From Pelagibacteraceae bacterium AG-414-E02 (GTDB lineage: Bacteria; Pseudomonadota; Alphaproteobacteria; Pelagibacterales; Pelagibacteraceae), in assembly GCA_003214615.1 (NCBI GenBank), contig QCLK01000005.1:62001-126000 (forward strand): a stretch of 64,000 nucleotides of DNA, written 5' to 3'. Positions 39,022-50,162 of this stretch are shown piece by piece. Under the pieces are notes generated by a model, which searched no databases, was not told where the DNA came from, and saw only the letters and a list, made by a program, of their open reading frames with translations. Within the stretch, counting starts at the first letter, position 1; each line of letters starts with the position of its first letter. The translations under genes and the position numbers were made by a program.

Positions 39022-40965
39022 ATGTCAGCAAAAGTTACGTGGCTGATTGTGTTCGTGCTACTCTACTGGGCGTATTGTATATTCTGGGGAGTAAGAGGCG
39101 CACAGATGGCGAAAACAGCATCTGACTACTTTATATCAGGAAGAAAACTTCCTATGTGGGTATTCGTTCTGGCCGCCACAGCTACATCATTTTCTGGATG
39201 GACCTTTATGGGTCACCCAGGATTAATTTATAGAGACGGTTTCCAGTATGCTTACGCATCTTTCTATGTCATCACAATTCCTTTTACAGGCGTGATGTTT
39301 TTAAAAAGACAGTGGATACTAGGAAAACGTTTTGGTTACGTAACACCAGGAGAAATGCTATCCGATTACTTTAAAGGTGATATGATACGTGTTTTGACTG
39401 TTGTCGTAGCTTTATGTTTCTCAGTTCCTTACTTAGGTTTACAGCTAGCAGCATCTGGAAAATTATTTAACGTATTATCAGATGGTCTTTGGGGCGTTAC
39501 AACTGGTACATGGGTACTAGCTGCTATCGTGGCCCTTTACGTAGGACTAGGCGGTTTGAGAGCCGTAGCTTACGTAGATACGCTGCAGTGTATACTTTTA
39601 TGGTTTGGAATTGTTGCAATTGGCTTTATAGCGTACGACCTCGTAGGAGGTTGGGATTCATTGAACGAAGGTTTGGCAAAAGTAGCATTAGTAGAAGGCA
39701 CCAAGTGGGGTAGAACTCCTGGTGATAATTATTCTGCTTACTTTGCAATACCTGGTGTCATACAATTTACAGCTGGACTAGGAAAAGAAACTCCAGTTGG
39801 AGGATTGTGGACAGGTGTTATGGTGTTAACTTATATGTTTGCTCTTATGGGCATACATTCATCACCAGCATTTTCAATGTGGGCGTTTTCAAATAAAGAT
39901 CCAGAACCATTTGCACCACAACAAGTTTGGGCATCTTCAGTAGGAATAGGCTTTGCTCTATTCATATTTACTGCAGCTCAAGGAATGGGGGCACATATTT
40001 TAGGTGCCGATCCAGTTGTGAATGCAGCAGGAGTTAATATTTCAAATGTACTTCCAGAATCGATTGGTAAGGGTGGTCAAGGAAATCTTGTTCCATATTT
40101 AATCAATACGATCGGAGATGCAGCTCCTTGGTTTGTAGGTCTTCTTGCGGTATGCGCACTAGCTGCTATGCAGTCTACAGGTGCAGCGTACATGTCAACT
40201 TGTGGTTCAATGTTAACTAGAGATATCTACAAAAAATTCTTCAGACCAAAAATGTCACACGCTGAACAAAAATTGTTCGGAAGAATATGTGTGGTATTAG
40301 TTGTTGGTGGAGCTTTATTAGTAGCTACATTCTCTAGAGATGCATTAGTACTACTTGGTGGATTAGCAGTAGCGTTTGGTTTCCAAATGTGGGTACCATT
40401 AGCTGCAGTATGTTATTTCCCTTGGTTAACTAGAGAAGGAGTATCTTGGGGTCTGTTAGCGGGAATTATTGCAGTGATGATGACGGAAAGTATCGGTCAA
40501 CAATTATTTGGCGATTCTATTCCATGGGGTAGATGGCCTTGGACAATGCATTCAGCATTCTGGGGTATTTTCTTCAATCTACTAGTTGCAATACCAGTTT
40601 CTGCAATGACGCAAAACTCTAGAGATCGTGCTCATAGACAAAAATACCATGACTTCTTATCAGATCATGCTTCACTTCCAGCAAGCAAAGAAAGTCTTAA
40701 GCCTGCGGCTTGGATAATCACTATTGCTTGGTTGTTTTTCGGAATTGGACCAGGAGCTGTTATAGGAAATGATATCTTTGGTTCGCCAAATGATATTAGT
40801 ACGTGGACGTTTGGAATTCCATCAATTTGGGCTTGGCAAATCATCTTCTGGATTTTAGGTTGCGGAATGATGTGGTTCTTAGCTTACAAAATGGAAATGT
40901 CTACAATTCCTAAGAAATCAGTGAGCGCTTTAGTAGAAGATATCGGAGACTCAGCAAGAGCGTAA
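39022..40965 (+). CDS. Sodium:solute symporter (SSS family)
   Basis: ~13-14 TM; GARGAQ-like N-term, SDYFISGRKLPMWVFVLAATATSFSGWTFMGHPGLIYRDG; strong SD AAGGGGGAA. Confidence 0.92.
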   Translation: MSAKVTWLIVFVLLYWAYCIFWGVRGAQMAKTASDYFISGRKLPMWVFVLAATATSFSGWTFMGHPGLIYRDGFQYAYASFYVITIPFTGVMFLKRQWILGKRFGYVTPGEMLSDYFKGDMIRVLTVVVALCFSVPYLGLQLAASGKLFNVLSDGLWGVTTGTWVLAAIVALYVGLGGLRAVAYVDTLQCILLWFGIVAIGFIAYDLVGGWDSLNEGLAKVALVEGTKWGRTPGDNYSAYFAIPGVIQFTAGLGKETPVGGLWTGVMVLTYMFALMGIHSSPAFSMWAFSNKDPEPFAPQQVWASSVGIGFALFIFTAAQGMGAHILGADPVVNAAGVNISNVLPESIGKGGQGNLVPYLINTIGDAAPWFVGLLAVCALAAMQSTGAAYMSTCGSMLTRDIYKKFFRPKMSHAEQKLFGRICVVLVVGGALLVATFSRDALVLLGGLAVAFGFQMWVPLAAVCYFPWLTREGVSWGLLAGIIAVMMTESIGQQLFGDSIPWGRWPWTMHSAFWGIFFNLLVAIPVSAMTQNSRDRAHRQKYHDFLSDHASLPASKESLKPAAWIITIAWLFFGIGPGAVIGNDIFGSPNDISTWTFGIPSIWAWQIIFWILGCGMMWFLAYKMEMSTIPKKSVSALVEDIGDSARA

Positions 40966-40990
40966 ATCAAGTAGTTTATACTTTATTCAA

Positions 40991-41023
40991 GAAGGGCGAG
41001 AATTTCTCGCCCTTCTTTTTTTT
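40991..41023 (+). terminator. Rho-independent terminator of symporter gene
   Basis: GAAGGGCGAGAATTTCTCGCCCTTCTTTTTTTT. Confidence 0.93.
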
Positions 41024-41057
41024 GACATAATACAAATATAAAAATATAAATTTCCCT

Positions 41058-41717
41058 ATGGCCCATATTAAAATTTCACCATCTATTTTGTCAGCAGATT
41101 TTAGTAGGTTAGGAAGTGAAATTCAGAATTTAGAAAAAGCTAATGCTGATTTAATTCACATAGATGTTATGGATGGACATTTTGTTCCAAATATTACTAT
41201 TGGACCTGAGGTTATAAGTAAACTTCGAAAATACACATCATTACCATTTGATGTTCATTTAATGATTTCTCCAGTTCATGATTTTATTAAAAATTTTGCT
41301 GAAGCGGGTGCAGACATTATTACAATACATCCGGAAGCAACAAATAATCTAAAAAGTTCAATTGAAAAAATTAAATCTTTTAATAAGAAGGCTGGAGTAT
41401 CTCTAAATCCAGAAACTTCTACGGATAAAATCTTGCCTGTTTTAAATTTAATTGATTTAGCTTTAATAATGAGTGTAAATCCTGGTTTTGGTGGACAAAA
41501 ATTTATGGAAGAAACTTTAAAAAAGGTAAAGATATTAAGAAATGAGATAGACTCAAAAAAACTCAAAACATTAATAGAAATTGACGGCGGCATAAACTTT
41601 CAAAATGCTAAAAAAGCTAGAGAGTCTGGAGTAGATATAATAGTTTCAGGCACAACCGTTTTTAAGGAAAATGGGGGTAACTTAAAAAAAAATATCCAAT
41701 TGTTAAGAACAGGATAA
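41058..41717 (+). CDS. rpe: Ribulose-phosphate 3-epimerase
   Basis: KISPSILSADFSRLGSEI, HIDVMDGHFVPNITIGP, MSVNPGFGGQKF. Confidence 0.97.
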   Translation: MAHIKISPSILSADFSRLGSEIQNLEKANADLIHIDVMDGHFVPNITIGPEVISKLRKYTSLPFDVHLMISPVHDFIKNFAEAGADIITIHPEATNNLKSSIEKIKSFNKKAGVSLNPETSTDKILPVLNLIDLALIMSVNPGFGGQKFMEETLKKVKILRNEIDSKKLKTLIEIDGGINFQNAKKARESGVDIIVSGTTVFKENGGNLKKNIQLLRTG

Positions 41718-41720
41718 ATA

Positions 41721-43376
41721 ATGCATGGACTTAAAAGTATCAAACTATACTTTTTTTCTATTCTTAAGTTATCTTCTTTAAGTTTTAGAAATTATTATTT
41801 TAGTTCCAGTTTTTATAATAAAAAATTAGCCACATTTATTCCTGAAAGAATTTTTTATAATCCCGGAACATATCTGAGTGCTTCTTTAACTACTACTAGT
41901 AGTGACTTTTATAAAATAAAAAGTACTTCTCCTAAATTATTATGGGAAACCAGTGTTAAGGATAAACAGAAATTTGAAAATTTACATAGCTTCTTATGGC
42001 TAACAAGACTCGACAGAAAAAATAGTAAAATTATTACCAAGGATATTATTAAAAGTTGGATCAATAATTTTTTTAATTACAACTCCAATACTTGGAAAAT
42101 GGAAATTACAGCAAAGAGGATTATTGCCTGGGCTTCAAATACGGATATTACTTTGGAAAATTCGGATAAAATATACAAAGAAAAATTTTTTTTGAGTATA
42201 ATTAAACAATCAAATTTTCTTATTAAAAATTTAAAAAATTTATTTAATGATTCAAGTAAAATTATATGTTGCGCTGCTATAATATTATCAGGGATGATAT
42301 TCAAAGAAAATGATTTTAATTTTAAAATAGGAATTAAAGAATTAGAAAAAGTTGTAAAAAATTATTTTGATGATAGCGGATTCCCAAAATCAAGAAATCC
42401 TGAGGAAGTTTTTATTTGTATTAAATATTTAATTTTAATTAGAGAATGGTTTAAAGAAGGCCAAAGACCTATACCTGATTTTTTAAATGAAATTATACTT
42501 AAATCTGGAAATTGTTATTCAATGTTATCTTGTGTAAATAAACAATTTCCTTTATTTAATGGCGCTACAGAAATAAATCACAAGGAATACGATATATTTT
42601 TAAAAACACTTAAATATAAATTTAATAGTAGTGGTTACGAAATTGCAGATTTTATAAAAATTAAAAAAAAGAAATTTGAATTTTTTATAGATTGTGGAAA
42701 CCCTCCAACAAATAATTTTGCTAAATATTACCAGGCGGGATGTTTATCATTTGAGCTTAATGCGAATAAACAAAAAGTAATATGTAATTCCGGATATGGA
42801 AAATATTTATCGCCAAAACTTAATTCTTTAAGCCGCTCTACTGCAGCACATTCAACTTTATATATAAATGACACTTCTTCTTGTATTTTTCAAAAAAACA
42901 AATCTATAAATAAAGTATATGGCAGCTCACTTTTAGAAAAACATAAAGTAATTTATAAAAATTACACGGAAGATGAAAAATTTTATTCTATAATTGCAGC
43001 ACATAATGGTTATGAAAAAAAATTTGGTTATATACATAAAAGATCAATAAAAATATTAAAAAAAGAAGACAAAATTTTTGGCCAAGATGATTTGCAAAAA
43101 ACTAAAAAATATTTAAATCCTCTATTCTATTTTATAAGATTTCATATTTATCCAGATATTAAAATTGTTAAAACAAAAGCTGGAAACTCAATAATAATTA
43201 GTTTACCAAATGGAGAGGGATGGCTATTAAAAAGCGATACTAACGTTTTTGAAATTGAAAAGAATATATTTTTGGGTAACAAAAGAAAAATTATCACCAA
43301 TGAATCTGTTTCTATTTCAGGAAAAATAAGTGAGGAAGCATTATCCGTAAGGTGGGTAATTGAAAGAGTAACTTAA
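41721..43376 (+). CDS. Heparinase II/III family protein
   Basis: FLWLTRLDRKNSKIITKDIIKSWI, DCGNPPTNNFAKYYQAGCLSFELNANKQKVICNSGYG, STAAHSTLYIND. Confidence 0.88.
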   Translation: MHGLKSIKLYFFSILKLSSLSFRNYYFSSSFYNKKLATFIPERIFYNPGTYLSASLTTTSSDFYKIKSTSPKLLWETSVKDKQKFENLHSFLWLTRLDRKNSKIITKDIIKSWINNFFNYNSNTWKMEITAKRIIAWASNTDITLENSDKIYKEKFFLSIIKQSNFLIKNLKNLFNDSSKIICCAAIILSGMIFKENDFNFKIGIKELEKVVKNYFDDSGFPKSRNPEEVFICIKYLILIREWFKEGQRPIPDFLNEIILKSGNCYSMLSCVNKQFPLFNGATEINHKEYDIFLKTLKYKFNSSGYEIADFIKIKKKKFEFFIDCGNPPTNNFAKYYQAGCLSFELNANKQKVICNSGYGKYLSPKLNSLSRSTAAHSTLYINDTSSCIFQKNKSINKVYGSSLLEKHKVIYKNYTEDEKFYSIIAAHNGYEKKFGYIHKRSIKILKKEDKIFGQDDLQKTKKYLNPLFYFIRFHIYPDIKIVKTKAGNSIIISLPNGEGWLLKSDTNVFEIEKNIFLGNKRKIITNESVSISGKISEEALSVRWVIERVT

Positions 43377-43379
43377 AAT

Positions 43380-44921
43380 ATGAACATTAAAAAAATAAAA
43401 AGGGCAATTATTTCAGTTTCTGATAAATCAAATCTAAAAATTATATTACCTATTTTAAAAAAATTTAATATTGAAATTATAAGTTCGGGAAAAACTTATA
43501 AAAAAATTAGAAATATGAAATATAATTGTGTTGAAGTCTCTAATTATACTGGTTTCTCTGAAATGCTTGATGGCAGAGTAAAAACATTACATCCTAAAAT
43601 TCATGCAGGTATTTTAAATATAAGGAAAAATAAAGAACATAAAAAAGATTTAAAAAAAAAAAATATACATAATATTGATTTGGTAATTGTTGATCTTTAC
43701 AAATTTGAAAAACAACTTAGAGGAAAAATAAAAATTGAGAAACTAATTGAATATATAGATATTGGTGGACCAGCATTAATAAGATCTGCGGCTAAAAATT
43801 TTAATGATGTAACGATAATTTCCAATATTTCTGATTATTCCCTGTTAACAAAAGAACTTAAAATCAATAAAGGTTCAACATCAATAAATTTTAGAAAGTA
43901 TATGTCAGCAAAAGCGTTTGGTTTAACTGCCTATTATGATTCTGTCATATCAAACTATTTTAACAATCAATTAAATATAAAATTCCCTGAAAAAAAAACT
44001 ATACATGGAAAGTTAATAGAACATCTTCGTTATGGAGAAAATCCACATCAAAAAGCTTATTTATACAGTGATCACAACAATTTTGGTTTAACTAAACTGC
44101 ACGGTAAAGATCTTGGATATAATAATTATAATGATATTTTTTCCGCTTTATCTATTTTAGAATCTTTTAATAAAAATATTGGTTCTGTTATTATTAAACA
44201 TGCTAATCCTTGTGGAGTTTCTGCTGAAATTAATCAATTTATATCATTTAAAAATGCTTTAGCTTGTGATCCTATAAGTGCATTTGGAGGAGTAATAGCG
44301 ATTAATTCTGTTATAAAAGAAAAATTAGCATTAGAATTAAATAAATATTTTTTTGAAATAATTATGTCAAAAGGCTTTTCAAAAAAAGCCCTAAAAATTT
44401 TAAAAAGAAGAAAAAAAATAATATTAATAAATTGCAATAAATTTTCCTTTAAAAATATAAATAACTATCTTTTCCTAGAAAATGGTTTTTTAGCTCAAGA
44501 CTCAAATAATATATTAATCAATAAAAAAATAAAAATTGTCAGTAAAAAGAAACCATCACTAAACCAACTTAATAGTTTAAAATTTGCATTCAATATTTGT
44601 AAGTTTGCTAAATCTAATGCGATTGTTTTGGTAAATAATAAATCAACAATTGGAATTGGAGCGGGACAACCAAGTAGATTGGATAGTTGTAAAATTGCAT
44701 CATATAAAGCAATGCAATTTGTTCCTGAAAAAATTATAGACTCTGTGGCAGCTTCAGATGCTTTTTTTCCTTTTACTGATGGAATTGAAGAGTTAATAAA
44801 GGTTGGAGTAAATGCTATTATTCAACCTGGTGGTTCTATAAATGATAAAAAAGTAATTTCAGCAGCGAATAAAGCTGGTGTGATTATGGCTTTTACTGGT
44901 ACTCGCCACTTTAAACATTAA
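43380..44921 (+). CDS. purH: Bifunctional AICAR formyltransferase/IMP cyclohydrolase
   Basis: RAIISVSDKSNL, MLDGRVKTLHPKIHAGIL, LRYGENPHQKAYLY, GAGQPSRLDS, GVNAIIQPGGS. Confidence 0.97.
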   Translation: MNIKKIKRAIISVSDKSNLKIILPILKKFNIEIISSGKTYKKIRNMKYNCVEVSNYTGFSEMLDGRVKTLHPKIHAGILNIRKNKEHKKDLKKKNIHNIDLVIVDLYKFEKQLRGKIKIEKLIEYIDIGGPALIRSAAKNFNDVTIISNISDYSLLTKELKINKGSTSINFRKYMSAKAFGLTAYYDSVISNYFNNQLNIKFPEKKTIHGKLIEHLRYGENPHQKAYLYSDHNNFGLTKLHGKDLGYNNYNDIFSALSILESFNKNIGSVIIKHANPCGVSAEINQFISFKNALACDPISAFGGVIAINSVIKEKLALELNKYFFEIIMSKGFSKKALKILKRRKKIILINCNKFSFKNINNYLFLENGFLAQDSNNILINKKIKIVSKKKPSLNQLNSLKFAFNICKFAKSNAIVLVNNKSTIGIGAGQPSRLDSCKIASYKAMQFVPEKIIDSVAASDAFFPFTDGIEELIKVGVNAIIQPGGSINDKKVISAANKAGVIMAFTGTRHFKH

Positions 44922-45259
44922 ATCGTAATTTTATCAATTTTAGCAGCTAAAATAAAATCACTTTCTACAAGACCTTTAATTTTGTGAGTAAAAATCTGAA
45001 TTTTTGCATATCCCCAACCAAATATTATATCGGGATGATGTCCTTCAGCTTCAGAAATATTACCAACTTGAATTACAAATTTTTGGCTTTCTGCAAAATT
45101 TTTAAAGGTAAAATTTTTTTCTAGAAAATAAGTTTTATTTTCTTTTTCTTTAACATCCCATCCATCTACTTTTTTTACATATTTATGTATTTCAGATAAA
45201 TCAAATGGGGGGATGCCTCCCTTACAAGGAATACAATTTTTATTGTGTAAATCAGTCAT
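44918..45259 (-). CDS. phhB: 4a-hydroxytetrahydrobiopterin dehydratase
   Basis: VGNISEAEGHHPDIIFGWGYAKIQIFTHKIKGLVESDFILAAKID. Confidence 0.92.
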   Translation of the reverse strand: MTDLHNKNCIPCKGGIPPFDLSEIHKYVKKVDGWDVKEKENKTYFLEKNFTFKNFAESQKFVIQVGNISEAEGHHPDIIFGWGYAKIQIFTHKIKGLVESDFILAAKIDKITI

Positions 45260-45262
45260 ATA

Positions 45263-45586
45263 TCATTGACACTGTACAATACCTATTACTCTTAATTCCA
45301 TATCAACAGATTGTCCAAGGTCCGCATATGTTCTATCTTTGTAATCTACTGCTTCAGTTTTTTGTTGTAAAATTGCAAAATTACCCGCTGTCGCTTTACA
45401 TAACTTTGATGCTCTTTTGTTAAAATAGCCTTTTAATCTTTCTTCAGAGGTATAGGAATTTCCTCGAAAAGAAATTTCATATTTATTATCTCCCAAAGAC
45501 TCTTCGTACCTAGGTGCTAAAGTATAAGATGTCGCGCAAGAATTTAATAAAATGCAAAAAAATATTATATAAATAAATCTATTCAT
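45263..45586 (-). CDS. Putative lipoprotein
   Basis: Lipobox IIFFCILLNSCATS; RNSYTSEERLKGYFNKRASKLCKATAGNFAIL. Confidence 0.65.
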   Translation of the reverse strand: MNRFIYIIFFCILLNSCATSYTLAPRYEESLGDNKYEISFRGNSYTSEERLKGYFNKRASKLCKATAGNFAILQQKTEAVDYKDRTYADLGQSVDMELRVIGIVQCQ

Positions 45587-45691
45587 ATTTACAGTTTTTA
45601 TTGTATTTCAACGATAATTTTTAGTCAAATGGTCAAAACCGCACTCTTGTATGATCTGTAGTGTAATGAAATTTTGTTATAGAATTATTAT

Positions 45692-46186
45692 ATGAAAAAT
45701 TTCATAGCGATTATCATTTTATTAAATTTACTTAATTCGTGTGCAAAACCGAAGGTAGTAAATGTTACTTTACCTGGGGATAATAAATTGAATTGCACAC
45801 AGTTAAAAAATGAAATTGACGATGCACAAAAAATTAAAAGAGATGCTGATTTTGCCAAGACAGGTACTGGTGGGAATATTACAAGGCTAGTATTATTTTG
45901 GCCTGCTTGGGCTAAAACACTGCATAATGCTGATGTAGCTATAGAAGCAGCAAATGATAGAAGTTATCATCTTTTGAAAATTATGAAAAATAAAAAATGT
46001 AGTGGAGTAGAAAAAATTGAATCTCAAATAATAGCGAGTGCAACTTACACTACTCCTGTTAGTGTTAATAAAAATAATAATGAAAGTAATGTTGCAGAAC
46101 AATTAAAAATTTTAAAAGAGATGTATGAGTCTGGCGATTTAACCCAGGAAGAATATTTAAAAGCAAAAAAGAAAGTTCTCGATTAA
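45692..46186 (+). CDS. Putative lipoprotein with C-terminal SHOCT-like motif
   Basis: Lipobox ILLNLLNSCAKP; C-term QLKILKEMYESGDLTQEEYLKAKKKVLD. Confidence 0.75.
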   Translation: MKNFIAIIILLNLLNSCAKPKVVNVTLPGDNKLNCTQLKNEIDDAQKIKRDADFAKTGTGGNITRLVLFWPAWAKTLHNADVAIEAANDRSYHLLKIMKNKKCSGVEKIESQIIASATYTTPVSVNKNNNESNVAEQLKILKEMYESGDLTQEEYLKAKKKVLD

Positions 46187-46217
46187 ATTATTATTAATTA
46201 GCTAAACTTTTAAAGAT

Positions 46218-46292
46218 TGGAGCGGGAGAAGGGAATTGAACCCTCGGCCTAAACGTTGGCAACGTTTCGCTCTACCACTGAGCTACTCCCGC
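46218..46292 (-). tRNA. tRNA-Gly (anticodon GCC), CCA encoded
   Basis: Minus strand GCGGGAGTAGCTCAGTGGTAGAGCGAAACGTTGCCAACGTTTAGGCCGAGGGTTCAATTCCCTTCTCCCGCTCCA; cloverleaf closes by hand. Confidence 0.97.
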
Positions 46293-46354
46293 TTTTAGCA
46301 ATATTATAAAACAACGATTTGTTAAACGCAATAAGCGTAATAATCAAGGAAAAA

Positions 46355-47626
46355 TTAACTTGGTTTATTCATAGAAATAAAAAAATCAATATTATTTTTT
46401 GTATTTCTAAGTTTTGACAGAAGAAATTCGATCGCATCCATAGTACCCATAGAACTTAAAATTTTTCTTAGCACGTTCATTTTAAGCAAATCATCATTTT
46501 TAAATAATAATTCCTCTCTTCTAGTTCCTGATTTTGTAATATCAACCGCTGGAAATATTCTTTTATCCGAAATTTTTCTATCTAATATTAGCTCACTATT
46601 ACCTGTACCTTTAAATTCTTCAAAAATTACTTCATCCATCCTACTTCCTGTATCAATTAAAGCCGTTGAAATTATTGTTAAGGAACCTCCTTGCTCAATA
46701 TTTCTTGCTGCTCCAAAAAATCTTTTTGGCCTTTGCAATGCGTTTGCATCAACTCCGCCTGTTAGTACTTTTCCTGAGCTAGGTACTACTGCGTTATAAG
46801 CCCTGCCGAGTCTCGTTATTGAATCCAATAAGATAATTACATCTTTTTTATGTTCGGTTAATCTTTTTGCTTTTTCTATAACCATTTCGGCAACGGCTAC
46901 GTGCCTTGCCGCAGGTTCATCAAATGTTGAACTTATAACTTCTCCTTTTACTGATCTTTGCATATCTGTAACTTCTTCAGGTCTTTCATCTATAAGCAAA
47001 ACCATCAGATAGCATTCTGGATGATTTTGTGCGATCGAGTGTGCAATATTTTGTAGGATTATAGTTTTTCCTGCTTTTGGTGGAGAAATAATTAATGATC
47101 TTTGCCCCTTACCAATAGGACTAACAAGATCAATTAATCGTGCTGTTAAATCTGGTTTTTTTTCAACTTTGGTTAACTCTATTTCCATTTTCAATTGCTT
47201 GTCAGGATATAAAGGAGTTAAGTTATCAAAAGCAATTTTATTTCTTGCTTTATCAGGATTATCAAAATTTATTTTATCTACCTTGAGTAATGCAAAATAT
47301 CTTTCTTGATCTTTTGGAGCTCTAATTTCCCCTTCAACAGAATCCCCTGTTCTTAAACCAAATTTTCTTATCTGACTTGGGCTAATATAAATATCATCAG
47401 GACCAGGCAAATAATTGGATTCAATAGCTCTTAGAAAACCAAAACCATCTTGCAAAACTTCCAGAACACCGCCACCGGTGATTTGTTCATTTTTTTGTGC
47501 AAGTTTTTTAAGTATCGCGAACAAAATTTCTTGCTTACGTAATGTGCTTGGGTTTTCTATTTCTAGTTTTTCAGCTTGTGAAATAAGCTCTGCAGGTGTT
47601 TTCTTTTTTAGTTCTTGTAGATTCAT
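46355..47626 (-). CDS. rho: Transcription termination factor Rho
   Basis: [48 protein letters not shown]. Confidence 0.98.
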   Translation of the reverse strand: MNLQELKKKTPAELISQAEKLEIENPSTLRKQEILFAILKKLAQKNEQITGGGVLEVLQDGFGFLRAIESNYLPGPDDIYISPSQIRKFGLRTGDSVEGEIRAPKDQERYFALLKVDKINFDNPDKARNKIAFDNLTPLYPDKQLKMEIELTKVEKKPDLTARLIDLVSPIGKGQRSLIISPPKAGKTIILQNIAHSIAQNHPECYLMVLLIDERPEEVTDMQRSVKGEVISSTFDEPAARHVAVAEMVIEKAKRLTEHKKDVIILLDSITRLGRAYNAVVPSSGKVLTGGVDANALQRPKRFFGAARNIEQGGSLTIISTALIDTGSRMDEVIFEEFKGTGNSELILDRKISDKRIFPAVDITKSGTRREELLFKNDDLLKMNVLRKILSSMGTMDAIEFLLSKLRNTKNNIDFFISMNKPS

Positions 47627-47688
47627 GTTTGATTGTTTGGTTTAGAGACGTGTACTAAATATAGTATGTTTTTAATTTATTTCAAGTC

Positions 47689-48132
47689 TCATAATGGTTT
47701 AAAAACTGCTATAATAATTATAGCTATGAGTAGAATTGTTGGTATTTCGTTGATTACCCTATAAAACCTTGGTGAATATGAGTTATTATTTTCAGCAAAT
47801 TTACTCAAACATTGGAATAAAAAAAAATGATAAATACTCAAAATAACGACAAAAACTATCTTTAGCTGGAGCCAAAAAAAACTTAAATTATCCAGACCAA
47901 TAGTATGTATTAATAAAATTCCAAATATCCATGAGACTATCATTGCAGGGTTCATAATATAAACAAAAAGTCTTCTTTCCATAATTTTAAAAGTTGAATT
48001 TAATGCTTCGGGCTTATTATTGATAATTGCTTCACTATGATAAACAAATATTCTTGGCAAATATAAAAGTCCAGCCATCCAGGAAATGACTGCTATAAGA
48101 TGAATTGACTTAAAAAGTAGATATGTATTCAT
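47689..48132 (-). CDS. hemJ: Protoporphyrinogen oxidase HemJ-like membrane protein
   Basis: KSIHLIAVISWMAGLLYLPRIFVYHSEA; adjacent to hemH. Confidence 0.88.
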   Translation of the reverse strand: MNTYLLFKSIHLIAVISWMAGLLYLPRIFVYHSEAIINNKPEALNSTFKIMERRLFVYIMNPAMIVSWIFGILLIHTIGLDNLSFFWLQLKIVFVVILSIYHFFLFQCLSKFAENNNSYSPRFYRVINEIPTILLIAIIIIAVFKPL

Positions 48133-49149
48133 TTATAATTCCAAGCATGGACATTTTAAATATTTATTAGGACACATTAGTGACGAAACAAAATTACCTT
48201 TTGTTTCTTTTGTTAAAACTAATTTTGTTAATCCTTTAATAAAATACTCTTCAACACCTAATGCTGGTACTCTTTTATAAAAACTGCAACCATTTTTTTC
48301 CGCTAATTTTTTATATTCAATATCTAATTCTACTAATGTCTCTGAGTGTTCTGAAACAAAAGCCACAGGTACTACAATAATACCTTTTTTCTCTTTAGAG
48401 TACTTAATAATTACCTCATCAGTAGATGGTCCAATCCATTTTAGTGGACCCACGCGACTTTGATAACTTATCATGTAATCTAAATTTTCATCCTTTAATT
48501 TTAACATTATACCTTCTACAGTTTGTTCTACTTGCCACTGATAAGGATCACCTTTTTTTATTTTAATCTCAGGTAAACCATGGGCAGAGAAAAGTAGTTT
48601 AAAATTTTTATTGTTTAAATTTTTTATTGTTTTTTTAATAAGGGCAACGTGAGATTCTACAAAATTATTTTCCGTTGGGTAACAACAAATTGTTTTAGTT
48701 TTAATATTGTAGTTTTCTTTTTTACATAAATCATTCCATTCGTTTATAGAAGAGCCAGAAGTTGATGCCGAATATTGAGGATAAAGAGGTAAAAGTATTA
48801 CCTCACCAGGGTTATACTCTTTAACTTTTTTAATTACATCTGAGGCTCGTGGATGCCAACATCTCATTACAACGAAACACTTATATTCACCTTCTCTAGA
48901 CAAATTTTTTTCTAAACTTTTTGCTTGATCTTGAGTTAATTTAAGAATTGGGGATTTGTTTCCAATTTCTTTATAAATATTTTTAGCAATTGGCGCTCTT
49001 CTTTTTGAAATAATTTTTGCTAAAGGATATCTAAATATTGAGGGAATACTAATAATTGCGGGATCATTAAATAAATTAAAAAGAAAAGGTTCCACGCTTT
49101 CTAATTTATCTGGACCTCCTAAATTAAACAGAATAACCGCTTTTTTCAT
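48133..49149 (-). CDS. hemH: Ferrochelatase
   Basis: VILFNLGGPDKLESVEPFLFNLFNDPAII, LLPLYPQYSASTSGSS, FSAHGLPE. Confidence 0.97.
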   Translation of the reverse strand: MKKAVILFNLGGPDKLESVEPFLFNLFNDPAIISIPSIFRYPLAKIISKRRAPIAKNIYKEIGNKSPILKLTQDQAKSLEKNLSREGEYKCFVVMRCWHPRASDVIKKVKEYNPGEVILLPLYPQYSASTSGSSINEWNDLCKKENYNIKTKTICCYPTENNFVESHVALIKKTIKNLNNKNFKLLFSAHGLPEIKIKKGDPYQWQVEQTVEGIMLKLKDENLDYMISYQSRVGPLKWIGPSTDEVIIKYSKEKKGIIVVPVAFVSEHSETLVELDIEYKKLAEKNGCSFYKRVPALGVEEYFIKGLTKLVLTKETKGNFVSSLMCPNKYLKCPCLEL

Positions 49150-49151
49150 TT

Positions 49152-50162
49152 TTATTTTTTATTTCTGACGAGCTCAATTATATATTCTATTGTTTCTGGT
49201 TTAATTTCAGGCAAAACACCATGACCTAAATTAAATATATATGGATAATCTTTAAATATATTAAGATATTTTTCGGTATTTTTTTTTATATTTTCTTTAT
49301 CAGTGAGTAATATTTTAGGATCTAATCCGCCTTGAATTGGTAAACCTTTTAAATTTTCTTTTATCCATTTTGGATCTACATCGTAATCGATGCTTATACA
49401 GTCTGGCTTAACTGTTGCACAAAAATCAACATAACTTTCTCCTATTCCCTTGGGAAAACAAATTACTGGTATTTTTTTTGATTTAACGTGTTCAACTATT
49501 TTTAATATCGGAATATAACAGTAATTTGGAAGTTCTTCTTTAGGTAATAATCCAGCCCAGGAATCAAAAATTTGTATTATATTTGCACCAGCTTCGATTT
49601 GTTTATCAATATGTAGGCATATAAATTCTTCTAATTTTTTCAACAATCTATTATTTAAAAATTTATCTTGGTTAATTTTATTAAAATCAAAACTCTTTTT
49701 TGGAGATTCTTTATTAAGCATATATAATAATAAAGTCCAAGGCGCCCCAACAAAACCGATAAGATTTTTTTCCTTTAATTTATTTTTTACTTTTTCTATC
49801 CCTAAATAAACAGATTGTAATTTCTGAACAAAATCTACACGGTCTGTATTAATTATTTTATCTAAATTTATATCTCCTAAAATTGGACCTATTGCCTTTT
49901 TGAACTCAACCTTTTGACCTAATCCATATGGTATCATTAAAATATCAGAAAAAATTATAGCTGCATCAAGATCATATCTTTTTAGTGGTTGTAGTGTAAT
50001 TTCACAAACTAGATCAGGATTTAAACATAATTTTATAAAATCTGTATTTTTTTTTCTAATTTCTCTAAATTCTGGTAAATACCTTCCAGCTTGTCTCATA
50101 AACCATATAGGTGTGTAAGATGTTTTTTTTTCGTTAATGCACTCAGTTAATCTGTTCTTCAT
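49152..50162 (-). CDS. hemE: Uroporphyrinogen decarboxylase
   Basis: TPIWFMRQAGRYLPEFREIR, AAIIFSDILMIPYGLG, GFVGAPWTLLLYML. Confidence 0.97.
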   Translation of the reverse strand: MKNRLTECINEKKTSYTPIWFMRQAGRYLPEFREIRKKNTDFIKLCLNPDLVCEITLQPLKRYDLDAAIIFSDILMIPYGLGQKVEFKKAIGPILGDINLDKIINTDRVDFVQKLQSVYLGIEKVKNKLKEKNLIGFVGAPWTLLLYMLNKESPKKSFDFNKINQDKFLNNRLLKKLEEFICLHIDKQIEAGANIIQIFDSWAGLLPKEELPNYCYIPILKIVEHVKSKKIPVICFPKGIGESYVDFCATVKPDCISIDYDVDPKWIKENLKGLPIQGGLDPKILLTDKENIKKNTEKYLNIFKDYPYIFNLGHGVLPEIKPETIEYIIELVRNKK

